NCBI RefSeq assembly: GCF_000699445.3
Contig: NC_067196.1
Location: 74,035,864 to 74,099,863, forward strand
Origin: Schistosoma haematobium
Lineage: Eukaryota > Platyhelminthes > Trematoda > Strigeidida > Schistosomatidae
Length of the DNA stretch: 64,000 nucleotides
Reading direction: 5' to 3'
Each line of letters begins with the position of its first letter. The stretch's first letter is position 1. Shown one piece after another: positions 34,919 through 47,356 of this stretch. The notes below the pieces were generated by a model, which worked only from the letters and a program-made list of their open reading frames with translations, did no database searches and had not been told where the DNA came from. The translations under genes were made by a program, and so were the position numbers.

Positions 34919-35265
34919 TGACTACCTTCGTGAAGGAATTCTCGAAGTTCTAGTGAGAAGCCGTAACAAGTAGAGTTAATCCATATCAGGTAGAGACAGG
35001 TATCTACCTCAGTACAATGGAAGATGGTCGCGCAATTTCTCGGATTGGCTGAAGTTAGGCGTTAACACCGTTGGATGCCAGCCAACTCAGTGGTCAAGAT
35101 TTTAGGCCTTCGCGCGCGAAACTGAACGACCTGGGTTCGAATCTCGTGACCAGGACCGTGGATGCGTACCGCTGAGAAGTACCACAATAGGACGAAACGG
35201 CCGTCCAGTGCTTCCAGGTTCTCAATGGTGGTTTGGTGTCAATTGGTTTATGATCTGAACAACCC
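34915..35265 (+). mobile_element. HS1 SINE, full length
   Basis: 5' segment (TAGTGACTACCTTCGTGAAG), box A AACTCAGTGGTCAAG, box B GGGTTCGAATCTC, ribozyme core variant CTGAGAA with helix II GTACCACAATAGGAC, GAAA, CGGCCGTC, CAGTGC, tail. The same unusual CTGAGAA core is in the minus copy at 34678, so the two are close relatives. Confidence 0.88.
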
Positions 35266-35421
35266 AATACTGATGATTTTAATTTTGGCAGATAAAAATT
35301 CATTCTTAACGAATTTGTTGTCTTTCAGAAGATATTCGGAATTGGATGTAAAAAACAGGTTTACTGTTGTAGATTTTTTAAAATATAAGTAAAAACATGG
35401 ATAATAGGGATATATTCTTAC

Positions 35422-37054
35422 CGGCGTTGCATTATGGATCGTTCGCTGTCGTCTGCTGTTTCTTCCACTTCAGATTCTATATTGATTAAAGGTGATATTA
35501 ATGGAGTTTTATGTATATCATCAGAATTATCATGTTTATCAGTAACCTGTAAATCTAATGTAGGGGGCGAAAATCTTTCTTGTTCTTTAGTCCCTGATAT
35601 TTTCACGGATTTACCAGTATCTTCGTTTTCTTCAATTGAAATTTGTGGTACATTTTCCACTGTGATTGTAGAATTCTTATCTACAATTGTAGCTAATGCT
35701 TCTGGGGTATGGAAGACTCGAGAATCACTACCAGAAATTCGTGTAGTGGCTAAAGGTTGTTCTTCATCTGTTCTACTTTCTAATAACCCTCCCATATTCC
35801 TTGTTGGCTTCCATGTATATGTTGAACTCCTAGTTTTCTCAAAATTTTCTCTTAATCGTCTAATACGAGAGTGACAGCCTGAATTTAAGTAGGATACTGG
35901 GCAAGTGTTCAAGTAGTTTGTAACACTATTTGCACGTTTTTCATCATTTAATTCTTTATTAAACTGTACATTTTTTACTTCGTTTCTATCTAAACTGGGT
36001 TGTTTTGATACGAACTTTACATTTGTATTACTTAATCTTAAGTTGTTATCTTGATTTATTCTGCCTGATTGATTTTCATTGTTAGTATCATATTGCTTGA
36101 ATAATGTCTCATTATATGTGTTAGCAGAGTGTGTATACAACGACATATTACTACTATCATAGCTTTGTTGTCTATCATTTGTTTCGAACGAATTTTGTCT
36201 CTTATAAATGCTGTAATCATCTGTGTAATCACTGTCATCTGTCCACTGTCTTGCTAAACCCGGTACACTTAGAGTTTCTTGTAATCCAATCAAATCTGCT
36301 TGACGTTGATTAATATTGTGAGTAGTTTCAAGTTGAATATGTTTCTTCATTGGCGATGATGATGTGACAGTAGCAGAACGGGCTAGTTGATACCTTATTT
36401 TATCATAATAGTGATTGTGTTTATGCAAATGAATTTCTGAAACTGGTTGACTTGTCTTGCTTGCATTACTTGTATCGCTTGAAAGATTATGTGCATTCCT
36501 TGTTATAGAGTCTACTGATGCATCATGATTATAAATAACTTGTTCCGCGGCTAAAGGATCAATGGCTAGATTAGAACAATTACATTCATGATGATATTCA
36601 TCAAGTAAAGCTTCATTATTTTGATTAGTGCGTTGTTGAGTCCATGGTTTATCACTACTATTTTCTTCTAAGTTCGGTTGTTCTTTCATTTGTGATATAG
36701 TGTTTTTTTCTAACTGGGAAGCTGTTGGTTGCTGATGTTTCTGAATATCTATTAATTCTTTCGTTGAACGATTATCTTTAGCTGCTAATGTTAATACAGT
36801 AGCACCGAGAACACCACCACTAATTAAATGATGAAATGGACTTTGTTGATTAGTTCCAATTAAACCTCCACTACTACCACTACTACTTCTAGCTGGAAAT
36901 ATACCAAGAGTACATGGATATTTACTAATATTTGAGTGCTTTATTTTTGTTTTTGTTTCTTGATTTTCTTGTTTACGTGAAGTTTGTTGTTGATACTGAT
37001 TTTCCAATTCTTTAGCAGCTTTAAACTCTTTTACATGTCTTAATTGTATTAAAC
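35422..37054 (-). CDS. KCNN: SK (KCNN-type) potassium channel, long N-terminal cytoplasmic exon
   Basis: Seen: a 1633 nt minus-strand exon, open throughout (543 full codons). It has a polypyrimidine tract and acceptor CTGTAG/G and a donor CGCCG/GTAAGA. Translation starts in mid-codon and runs LIQLRHVKEFKAAKELENQ into a Gln/Asn/Ser-rich, low-complexity tail with patches such as SSSGSSGGL and repeated His/Gln. Met codons first appear deep inside, so the true start must be in an exon further right. It ends in phase 2, exactly complementary to the S1 exon at 16520-16706. Known family: SK channels carry long, poorly conserved, Gln-rich N termini before S1, consistent with this content. Inference: membership in this gene rests on phase, order, strand and composition, not on residue conservation. 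No transmembrane segment or globular domain is evident. Confidence 0.82.
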
Positions 37055-37209
37055 CTACAGCGAGAAAGAAAAAATAGACACAAATAATTTTTCATAAACA
37101 GTTAACATGAGAACCAAGAACAAATGAAAATAAAAAAAGAATAATTCAATGAAATAGTTATTTAGACTGTTATGAATGAACAGTTTTAGTTGACTGAATA
37201 AGTAACATT

Positions 37210-37430
37210 TGTACTGTGGTGCGTGCTACTTATATTGATATAAGTAGTATATGACGCGAGCTAGGAATGTAATGTCTGGCAGCAGAAGATGGAGAAGATC
37301 AAGAAAGGAAGAGCTGGAATAGAAATCAATTAGTATGGAAACGCAAGAACAATGAAGTTCGAGACATTTATAGAACATTTTGCAAATTAAGTATTATAGT
37401 ATGGTTTTTCTATTTTGTGAAAATAGAAAA
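37210..37430 (+). repeat. R290 repeat, copy 4
   Basis: ACTGTGGTGCGTGCTACTTA, TCTGGCAGCAGAAGATGGAG, and CATTTTGCAAATTAAGTATT. Confidence 0.6.
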
Positions 37431-37904
37431 ATGATTAGTGGGAGAAAAAAAGTATGAAATTCAACTGATCATGTAAGAATTCACTATGGAAATTGTAATT
37501 AGTTCCTAATTAGTTTCTACTAGAAATATCACTATCCAAAGAATTAGTCGAAAAATTTGTATTGCTCTTGAATTATCTATCACTATGCAACCTGAATTCT
37601 ATACTGTACCTCGACAATATCCACTGAATAATAGTCTAAGATGACTGAAAAATCTTGATAAGTCCATGTTTCACTATTTTATAGAGGACGTTTTGCCTAA
37701 TTAAAACCAAACGCTGGAAAAAAATACTTCCTATAATTGGGCTTTTTTTATTAATGATGAAAATTCAATGCATTAAAGACATATCAACAATTCGCATAGA
37801 TTTACGTTTGATTTTAGGTGATTAGAGAGGATCATTAAGGAATTTTAAATCTAGTTGTCGTTCAAGTTAACATCCATCAGTAAAGCATATCGATAATCTT
37901 GAGA

Positions 37905-38060
37905 GGAATTATGCTTCTTATGGGATTCGGATTTATAGTCCGAGATGCTGTCACTAATCTAATTAGGCAATGACAGAACTCCCATAGTACTGAGATATTC
38001 ACACTAACTCATCACTAAATAATAAATAACGCCCTGTTCGCGTGGTCTATAGTGTGATCT
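37905..38060. repeat. Possible tRNA-like repeat
   Basis: GGGATTCGGATTTATAGTCC, then GAGATGCTGTCACTAATCT, is box B-like on one strand, in the arrangement of tRNA-derived SINEs. Only one copy is seen, so this is tentative. Confidence 0.2.
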
Positions 38061-38284
38061 AGTCATAACATGTTTATTAATCTAAATGACTCAAAAACGC
38101 ATACATTAGACTTCAAACGTAGGCAGTCCGAGGTCTGTTGAGACTCGTAAACAAAGCGTATCTGTATACTTTAGGCAAACCATTTTCCATTTGAGACACT
38201 GATCTGTTCCACATTTGAACTTAAACAACAAAATTCTATCCACAAGAAAGGGTCATACATTTATTACATTAGTCGCTACTCAGT

Positions 38285-38965
38285 GATCCATAGAATTTGA
38301 GACTAAGAGGTGCAATGACTTTAAAGAGGGAAATATCTTGGTATGTACTTGAAAACGGTCATAACATTGATATTCCAAAAGCCTTCAAGATTATTAGTAG
38401 GAAAAACACGGCCTCTCTTCAGTTTGCTGAAGCAATAGCAATAAAAAGCTCAAACCTGATTTATGTATTCAGAAAGAGATAGTAATAAACTTATCAATAC
38501 CTGAGTAAACTATGTATGTTATTATCATTATTGAACTACTGTTTATTTTGTTATATGGTCTTATTTTATGAACATCAAGGCCATCCCTTCAATTTTTCGT
38601 TCTCTTAACTTATGTAAACTATTTAAATCCCCTTCAGTTATTACGTAACCCATCTTAATAATTTTTAATTTCAGTAATCTTATTATACCCTTCATAACCA
38701 AACTTATCACACAATCTATCTTATCTGTCTTCGAACCTCATTTCATAAATGCAGTGCCCACCCTTTATTGTTTTTTTTGGATTCCAACTCCAAATATATA
38801 TGGTTATTATAGATAACCTTTGTCATTCTAATTCCTTTGTTCATCTATATACATTGTTTCACATTACATCATATCTCAGTGCTAACTTTCAATACATATA
38901 TGGTTGTAAGCACCTGATGAGAAACTACAAAATATGATGAATTCATAGTGTTCTGCATCAATGCT
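38285..38965 (+). mobile_element. PLE fragment: GIY-YIG C-terminal remnant and 3' end
   Basis: Translation YVLENGHNIDIPKAFKIISR and SLQFAEAIAIK matches the distal GIY-YIG block (HLLETGHQ..AFK, EAxAIR). A frameshift follows; the next frame gives IQKEIVINLSIP. The 3' part (38905-38965) matches the 52.8 kb terminus (GGTTGTAAGCACCTGATGAG). Confidence 0.68.
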
Positions 38966-39867
38966 TGTTCTGGCTTTGTTTAGATTTATAAAGGGAACTA
39001 ATTGTGATCAATCAACATACTTTCCGATAATGAATTTCAATCTTGTTATAATAGAAAGGGCAACTATTAAAATGTTAAAAGTTATATTCTGCCTAAGAGC
39101 TTCAAAAATAATCATTCAGTGTCGTATTTTAAGCATCATATTCTTTATACTTCTAGTTTTTCTACTTTGAGTAAATATGTTACTTCTTCAGACTACTTCC
39201 ACGATTCCTGAGTGCACTTTTTATTTTCATCCTCTAGATATGTAATTAAGGTTTTAAGGAACTATAACGCAAGATAGAAGATAATTAACTTAAAAATTTT
39301 CACCAAGAAATGACACTGGCTGGAGAACTGTTCAAAAAATAAGGAAGTCAACAACTGCTTTGTCTGTGCTTGAAAGATCATATCAAAGGGCACTACAAGG
39401 AAATGAATCAGAAACATTCACTTCTCATGGCAAACACAAAAACGTATAAACCAAACATATTAAATTCTAGCTATTCGCGTTTCCTAATTTTTTTTCAATT
39501 TTTGACACTAGTCGATTTTCTTACAGTGGTTTTCTGGCAGATATTAGTTCAAAATGAGAAACATCCTTTGAATTCAAGAAAATCAGAGCAAACAAACTAC
39601 ATTAACTAACCATCATATAGTCTCGAATATTTCAGGATGGAAAAACTCAAGAAGAAAAAAGAACATTTCATTTTCCACTTGAGATTTAATTGAGCTTTAC
39701 AATATCCAGTATCATATTTTAAGGAATATTGATTAATATTACTAATATTATTAGTAGTTATAGTAACAGTATGATCCATCTGGACAATGATCATATACTT
39801 AATATATGACTTCTAGCTGCAAGCTTTGACAAAACTCTGAACTAACTTATACAGTATTAAAAAGCCA

Positions 39868-39889
39868 TATATATATATATATATATACT
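39868..39889. repeat. (TA)n microsatellite
   Basis: A TA run of about 22 bp. Confidence 0.9.
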
Positions 39890-40439
39890 TGTGTATGTAA
39901 AAAAATATATGTGTACACACTTATTTACCACAAAAAACTGTTCATTTATAATTCCATATTAAATGGACTTATTTAACTTTGACAATAACTAATTATAATA
40001 CTAATGACATTAATGATTGTAATTAAAGCGAATAGCAAAAGCTAATAACAACAATACATGCAAATGAATTGTCATAACTTACGGTAATATTTAGTGCGAT
40101 GAAACATTTATTTAAGAATATAAAGGTATACTTATATATATTACTGTTCTTTCCATTTCTGAATATTACACTCATTAGTGTAATTTACGTATTATAAGTT
40201 AATATGCCGCTTGTTTACAAATTTGCCATTATTAAATAAAAGGTTTATGAGATTAATACTTATTTCAGTTAATCGAATTAGACAAAATAATGGAAATCTA
40301 CATAACAGTACTGTTATATTAAGTTTTTATACATTAATTCACTACAATGACAGCTGACTATCAATTTGTTGTGTTTTTCACAACTATAAAAGAAAGAGAA
40401 ACAGATTAACAGTGTTGAAAGACAAGAAACTAATAATTG

Positions 40440-40958
40440 TATCAGAAAGGGGTTTTGTGGGTAATACGGTAATTTCAATATTTGAGACCATAAGTCGATT
40501 GAAGCTAGATTACCATGAAAAACCTGGACACACTGGACTGTCGTTTCGTCCCAGTATGGGACTCCTCGGCAGTTAGCGTTCACGATTCCGCCTCGCGGAG
40601 TTCAAAACCAGAGCCTATCGGTCTCGTACTCGAACGCTTAATATCTAGATCGCTGAGTTGGCCAGCATCTAACGGTGTTAATAACTAGCTTCAACCAATA
40701 AACGAAATCGCGTCACCGTCCACCATCACCTTCAGTGAGTTACTACCTAACAAGAGACCCAGTTGAACTCCACTGGCCACGGCTTTGCACTAGAACTCCA
40801 GGAAATACCTCTTGAAGACAGTCACTAGTGAGCACATGATAAATATTATCAGAAAGGGTTTTTTGGGATATTATAGTAATTAAATAGACGAGTTCATGAG
40901 TCAGTTGAAGCTAGACCACCATGGAAAATTTGGAAACACTGGACGGCCGTTTCGACTA
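40440..40958 (-). mobile_element. HS1 SINE tandem: one full copy plus a truncated second unit
   Basis: The full-length minus copy is at 40440-40855 and ends (sense 5') GTGACTGTCTTCAAGAGGTA. The junction ATTATCAGAAAGG leads into a second 3' tail (40856-40958), cut at the ribozyme GAAA region. The core in the full copy is CCGAGGA. Confidence 0.82.
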
Positions 40959-41734
40959 GTTATAATTTCTGACGGTTAACCAATGAAATATTTAATATTT
41001 AATTTAATCTAGATGATTTATAAATCATGAATAGATATTTTCGAAGATTTTTAGGTAAGAAAGTTACAACTGTTTAATGGTATCTGGTTTACAATACTTC
41101 ACTGAATAATGTGGGTTTTTGATGGAAATGTTCTTTAGTTTATTACGAGATTATAGAATAGTTATAGTGGTCGATTGATTAAACTCAAGTATTTCTGTTA
41201 TTCTATATTTATCAGAAAATTGTATGAACTCAAAATGAATTACTATATTTCCCTTAGAATCTAACCAAAATAATCTGAACTTCCACAGAAAATAATCAAA
41301 TCTGAAACTGTTGACAATAAACAAGGTCAGAAATGAAGTTGCATTATACAATTGTCTTATCACATTAAGATTTTAAATTTCACTTCTGTTGTATGATCCT
41401 TTAATGTAAAATATGTCTAAATTATTATGTTTGGAAATGTACATATTTGTAAATGTATGTCATTCATATTAAGCGATTGATCTTGTCAGATTATGATGTT
41501 ATATTCATTTAATTGAATTAGAGACACATTAAGTCATAATCAATGCTTATTCAGTTAAATGTATATTATTTTGATGACTGTACTATATTTATTTCTTTAT
41601 TAATCAACATTTCTAAAATGTAGTTTATTACACTCCTTTACTGTCTATTTACATTACTTAGTTTGACTTATTTTTAGTTGACTTCGTGTGTTAATCATTT
41701 TTTATAAACTTCAAAAAATATCTTGAAAAGTTAT

Positions 41735-41990
41735 ACTTTTGTAGTGAACAAGAACATGAGAAGGGACAACCAAATGTATTTTGAATGCGAAATTACAGAA
41801 TATTTTAGTAAAATCTGTGAACTATACACTAAATAATTCGTTTGCCACATCAACCACTTTCTGTTCTCGTTCTCTTTTCTTCGATCTTATTAACCTTCTG
41901 CTACTAGGTATTTCTTTTTTGATTGATGATACATACTGCTTATATCTATCGATATCAATAGCACACAGTACACTTTCACATGGTTGATTA
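41735..41990 (-). repeat. R290 repeat, copy 5
   Basis: Minus orientation. The open block FDLINLLLLGISFLIDDTYC lies on the plus strand, matching other copies. An internal part is deleted. Confidence 0.65.
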
Positions 41991-43029
41991 TTATTCTTGT
42001 ATTCTAATCAAAGTAGTTACCTATTAAATTTGAAAATATTTTCACTGAATGAATAAATTTAACCAGACAGAATAATTTACCACAGTAGGTTGGTTATTAA
42101 TTTACTGTCTCTTCAATGGTAATCTAATTAGATCGAGTGGTTTTACACGTTTATTACACGAATTAATTTAATGTAAGCTGGTTAATTATTAAATAAACAC
42201 GCAAGATGATTATATTTACATTTGTTTTGTTGATTAGTCACTGAAAGGTTTGTTAATACGTGATGGTAAATCAGATATAAATGAATCATAAAAACTACCT
42301 AATTAACAAGTAGAATTAAGAATTCAACTATTCACTGTTAAAAAAACAAGACTCAGATTGGTTTAGAATGGTTGCATAAAATGTATAAACTATTTGGTGG
42401 TAAATGTTATTAGATTTGGACCCAGAAAATACTCAGAATAATTTACTTTCAAGGGACAGCTATTTGTTCTTTTGTAGCTTTTTATAAACTCTTGATTTGT
42501 TTTATACTATGTATAGATTACTGAAATGATATTTGTTTAGTAGAATCCAAAATGTGTTTTGTATCTTTTTCGAAGTCGTGTTGTATAAATAAACTTTAAC
42601 CTAAGTAGGTGCAAATGTTTTTTTAGCCTAACTTGAAACAATCTATTAACCAATCAGATGTTAGTAAATTTCCTAAGATATCCTTCATCTAAATCATTTG
42701 CAGACTATATAAAATATATAACATTTTATTCTGCACTGATATTCAAGATTAATTAAATGAAAGAAGATATAACATTTGAACTTTCAGATATACGTAGCAT
42801 AATATACAAATCTCATTTAAAATTACATGTTTTATACTAGAATTTGTAAACATTAATTAGAAGACAAAGTCACATTCTTTAAAATTGTAACGCTCCTAGG
42901 TGAATCGTTATATATCGTGATTATGTTGAAACTAGTGTTTAAACGAATAACCAAATATTTACTTACTGAAGAACATTCAATTCTAACAATTCTAATGATT
43001 ATGATCAGTAAGGGGTTTTGTGGAGATTT

Positions 43030-43325
43030 TATGGTATGTGCTACTAATGTCGATAGATATAAGTAGTATATATCATCAGTTAAAAGTGAAATACCAGTCA
43101 GCAGAAGCTTAAGAACATTGGAGAAAACAGAACGAGAACAGAGAATGATTCGTGTAAAAATGGTGGAACATTATAGTCTGAGACAATGGATTGACATTTT
43201 GCAAATGAAGTATTTACTGTGTGGTTCTCAGATTTTACTACTATGCTCTGTAATTTTGTGTTCAAAGACATTCGATTGACCCCAATCGTGTTCTCGTTCT
43301 CTACTATTGTAGTAATTTATTAGCT
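43030..43325 (+). repeat. R290 repeat, copy 6
   Basis: TATGGTATGTGCTACTAATG to GTGTTCTCGTTCTCTACTAT. It directly follows a piece of HS1 tail (GGGGTTTTGTGGAGATTTTA) and precedes the foldback HS1. Confidence 0.68.
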
Positions 43326-43750
43326 GAATTCATGAGTCGATTAGAGCTGAACTACCATTGAAAACCTTGAACCGTTGGACGACCGATTTGTCCTAGTATG
43401 GGACTCCTCAGTAGTATGCATACGCGATCCCACCTGCAAGATTCGAACCCAGGGTTTTTGTTACGTCCTGAAGTTCTAGTGAGAAGTGGTAAACAATGGA
43501 GTTCACCTGGTTCTGTTGTGAGGTAGTAACTTACTGAAGATAATGGTGTATGTGTGGCTCGTTATCGTGAATTGGTTGAAGTTAAACGTTTGCGCGCAAG
43601 AACGATATGATCTGGATTTGGATCTCGCCAGCGGGATCATGGATACGCAATGTTAAGGAGTCCCATACTGGGACAAAACGGCCTTCCAGTGCTCCAGGTC
43701 TTACATAGTGGTCTAACTTCATTTGACTCAGGAATTCAACTACAGAATTC
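43325..43750. mobile_element. HS1 foldback composite, type X
   Basis: A minus-strand 3' half-copy (43325-43465) is joined at AACCCAGGGTTTTTG to a plus-strand full copy (43466-43750). The half-copy carries a ribozyme variant, GACAAATCGG in place of GACGAAACGG. The same composite appears inverted at 48090-48560. Confidence 0.82.
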
Positions 43751-43852
43751 TAACAATTTTCGACTAAATTTGATTCTTTTTAATCTGTAACTAAACACAT
43801 ATATTTACATAGAAAAATATTAATTTATTTAAAATAAACACAATTTCTTATT

Positions 43853-44115
43853 TTTTTGATTGAGATCATGAATCGATTGATGTCAGACCACCTTTGGAAA
43901 CATGGAAGCACTGGACAACCTTTTCGTCCTATTGTGGGACTCCTCAGTAGTGTGCATCCACGATCCCGCTCGCGGGATTCGAGCCCAGGGCCCTCGGTCT
44001 CGCGCGCGAACGGCCGTCCAGTGCTTCCAGGTTTCAAAAGGTGGTCTGACATCAACTGGTTAATGATCTCAATAAAAAATACTTAATAATCTCCACAACC
44101 CCCATACTAGTAATC
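43853..44115. mobile_element. HS1 foldback, type Y
   Basis: A minus-strand part with ribozyme and box B (to CGCGCGCGAAC) is directly joined to the plus-strand 3' tail (CGGCCGTCCAGTGCTTCCAG). The two arms pair over about 50 bp. Confidence 0.82.
43903..43958 (-). ncRNA. Hammerhead ribozyme, intact core in HS1 foldback
   Basis: Minus strand: helix I near GCACACTA, CTGAGGA (43941-43947), GTCC-CACAATA-GGAC (4 bp, perfect), GAAA, AGGTTGTC, CAGTGCTTCC. All conserved core bases are present. Confidence 0.75.
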
Positions 44116-44515
44116 AAAATGTGCTCACTAGTGAGTAGCTTCGTGAGGGAATTCTCGGAGTTCTAGTGAGAAGCCGTGACAAATGAAGCTAATCCGTTTC
44201 GGGTAGAGACATGTGTCTACTTCAGTACAACGGAAGTTGGTTGCACAATTTCGTGGATTGGTTGATGTTAGACACTATCACCATTGGATGACGGCTCAGT
44301 GGTCCAGTACGTTAAGCGTTCGCACACCAGATTGAAGGCCCTGGGTTCAAATCCCGCGAGCGGGATCGTGGATGCACACTGCTGAGGTATCCCACAATAG
44401 GACGAAAAGGTCATCCAGTGCTTCCAGGTTTCCAAAGGTGGTCTGACATCAATCGATTCATGATCTAAATAAAAAAAATTAATAATCTCCACAACCCCTA
44501 TACTAGTAAACAAAT
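44115..44515 (+). mobile_element. HS1 SINE, full length
   Basis: 5' segment (CTAGTGAGTAGCTTCGTGAG), box A GGCTCAGTGGTCCAG, box B GGGTTCAAATCCC, ribozyme with CTGAGGT (last A changed), tail AATCTCCACAACCCC, TATACTAGTAA. TACTAGTAA also precedes it at 44104-44112. Confidence 0.88.
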
Positions 44516-44744
44516 TCTTTTGTTCATTTAGAATCATGAAACAAATAATCATGTTTCATAGGAAATGTTCATTGTTTTACCTTTTTTAAATGAATCTACT
44601 TTACTTTAACATAATCTAATATTATGATAATAATATATGAAAATTAAATAACCAAATGTAGACAAAATCAAATTATACACATTTACCCCAGTCTTATTGC
44701 ATCATTTATGTATTAAAACGCACTTAACAAATTTTTGCTAATTT

Positions 44745-44935
44745 TTTTCTTCCCTTTTTCTTTCTTCCTTTCTTTTTTTTTCAAAAAAAATTAACATTAA
44801 ATTTTAATACCAATCGATGCCATTAACTTAACACTTTTATTATATACATAAATTAAGTAGGTAAACAAAATGAGACTTCCTGTTATGGATGTTCAACTTT
44901 TTCTTTTTTTCTCTTTTTTTTCTTTTTTTTCTGAA
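44745..44935. repeat. Pyrimidine-rich tracts
   Basis: Two runs of T with interspersed C (44745-44780 and 44893-44932) could form triplex DNA when supercoiled. Confidence 0.85.
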
Positions 44936-45460
44936 TGATGTATTTTTGTTAGTTTCCTAGATGTTTTTGGCCCTTTTTAACTAATCAGATTGTGGAATAG
45001 GTGTATAAATAGTCAGAAAAGAAGCATTATACACCATAATATATCCCAATATATTAATAACAATAATAATAATAATAGTCATAATATATAATCATTTAAT
45101 GTTTCTAAGCATAACAAAAATGAGCATATGAATGGAATTATTTCTCTCTTTCGTTTGTGAGTAAAATAGTATTTTGTCTTTGTCTATACCTATCTATCAC
45201 TATTTTTAGTTTAAATACATATGAATGTAGTCAATTATGAAATAATCTATTAGAGATACAATTTAAACGATCTATATATATTAAATACAATTAATAAACT
45301 TAAATCCTATAGGAATAATTTAAATCTTGTGAACTTTGGAATAGTTATGATAAAACTGTTAAACACCTATCTTAGCTGACTATCATTGATCATATGTCAT
45401 TCAAAAAGATGATTATAACATAACGTTAATTTGATTAAACTATATCTGTATTAAATGAGA

Positions 45461-46058
45461 AGCATAATCGATGAACAAGGAGGTTCAGATACAGACGTAA
45501 AGGCGAGGATTGGCAAAGTAAGGACAGCATTCCTAAAGTTGAAGAACATATGGTACTCAAAACAACTTTCAACCAATATTAAAGTGAGAATCTTCAATAC
45601 GAATGTCGAGGCAGTTCTACTGTACGGAGCTGAAACGTGGAGAACTACAACAACTATCATCAAGAAGGTGCAAGTATTTATAAATAGCTGTCTACGCAAG
45701 ATACTCAAGATCCATTAGTCGGATACCATCAGCAACAGCCTTTTGTGGGAGAGAACAAACCAGCTTCCAGCTGAAGAAGAAATTAGGAAAAGACGATGGA
45801 AATGGATAGGACATACATTACTCAACTCGTCAAACTGCATCACGAGGCAAGCTCTAACTTGGAATCCTGAAGGAAGGCGGAAAAGAGGAAGGCCAAAGAG
45901 CACATTACGTCGGGAAATAAAAACAGATATGGAAAGGATGAATAACAACCGGAAGGAGCTCGAAAGGATTGCCCAGGACAGGGTTGGATGGCGAATGATG
46001 GTGAGCGGCCTATGTTCCTTCACGAGAAGTAACAGGCGTAAGTAAGTAAGTAAGTACG
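45461..46058 (+). mobile_element. RTE LINE, 5' truncated copy with target duplication
   Basis: Flanked by TGTATTAAATGAGA at 45447-45460 and 46059-46072. The frame reads [39 protein letters not shown], then [20 protein letters not shown] and [18 protein letters not shown], ending NRRK then stop. One Trp codon is TAG (45716-45718). The 3' end is TAAG repeats. Only the C-terminal region is present. Confidence 0.93.
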
Positions 46059-46244
46059 TGTATTAAATGAGACACTATGAAGTTAGATTCTGTGATGCAA
46101 TAATTCAGTACAAGTTATTCATATGAGTATTAGTCGATTTAATACTAGTTGGTGAATAGAAAATGTAATAAATATTTCGACAAGGAATGTTAATTTTGTT
46201 CACAAATACTCTAGTCTTAAATACTATTATTATTTATTATTTTT

Positions 46245-47356
46245 ATTATTTATTTATTTATTTGAACACATAAATATTGGTACAAGGGGGCACCAGATAT
46301 ATATGCGCCACACAAATCAATGAAAATGGGAACAGAAAAAGAATGTGAGGTGCGTATAAGAAAAAAATAGGACAATAACGACCACAGATTAGTGTATGCT
46401 AGTGTAATAATAATAATAATGGGGGAAACGGAAAGGTACAACCAAAAGAAATCTTTCAGTTAAGGAAGATACAACCACTTTTTATGAAGAGAGTAAAAGA
46501 AGGTTACGGCAGGATCGCCACTGGCTTCTATTCTGAGCCATTTCTGATAAAGTCTCTAGCCACTGTGTAGCACCATCTCTCGAACCCCAGCCAAGGAGTC
46601 GTAAAAGACCAACAGAAGCCAGCCTTTTGCAGCTTTCTTTCATACCACGACACCATGTCATACACTGACCACCTCTCCGCTTTTTCAATCAGTCCCAGCG
46701 TCGGCAAACAATGCACGTGGAATTCTCTGGGACGACATTCGTAGAACATGTTCAAATCACCGAAGTCTATGTTTCAAGATGGTGATATCAATTGCATTAT
46801 CGTCTCTGTGCCCGAACACATGATTCCAAACTTCTGCGTTACTAACATGGTGTTGCTACTAGATATCAGCAATCCTTCGGAGACAACGATGATCAAACAC
46901 AGAGAGTCGTTTAACGTCCTCAACTTGAAGAGGCCAAGTTTCACAAGCATAGAGGAGAACTGCTCTCACCGACGCGTTGTAGATCCGACCTTTTACAGCC
47001 AGACTGACATCACGAAGGCGCCGAAGATGGCCCAGATTGGCATAAGCTGCTCTGGCCTTCACTATACGTGCATTGATCTCACCACTCACGCCACCATCAG
47101 CACTTATGCAGCTACCTAGATACACGAACTTCTCGACTACTTCTATCTTCTCACCACCCAGGGTGAGTACAGGACTAGAATCCTGCTAGTCTTGTAGAAG
47201 CTCTTTGCACTTCGAAGGTGCAAAGCACATACCGTATCTACGGACACTGATTACCAACTGACTGAGTGCGGATCGCATGTCTTGGGCATCATCGCACAGT
47301 AATACAACATCATCCGCATACTCAAAGTCGAGAAATGAAGTGACGATTATTACTGA
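46245..47356 (-). mobile_element. Second LINE family, 5' truncated, with R473-type 3' tail
   Basis: Minus strand: RT catalytic block FEYADDVVLLCDDAQ (about 47290-47335), YGMCFAPSKCKELLQD, TAG, then DSSPVLTLGGEKIEVVEK, YLGSCISADGGVSGEINARI, LLYACETWPLQVEDVKRL and FDHRCLRRIADI, a stop, then degraded C-terminal parts (KKRRGGQCMTWCRG). It ends TGGCGCATATATATCTGG, CCCCCTTGTACCAATA, and AAATAAATAAATAA. AAATACTAT lies on both flanks (46220-46228, 47357-47365), a possible target duplication. Confidence 0.85.

Noticed and set aside
35434..35874. 146-codon plus-strand frame in the SK N-terminal exon
   Set aside because: Antisense shadow; the minus frame is longer, bounded by good splice sites and in phase with the S1 exon.
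46748..47119. 123-codon plus-strand frame
   Set aside because: Antisense to the minus-strand LINE with its YADD box.
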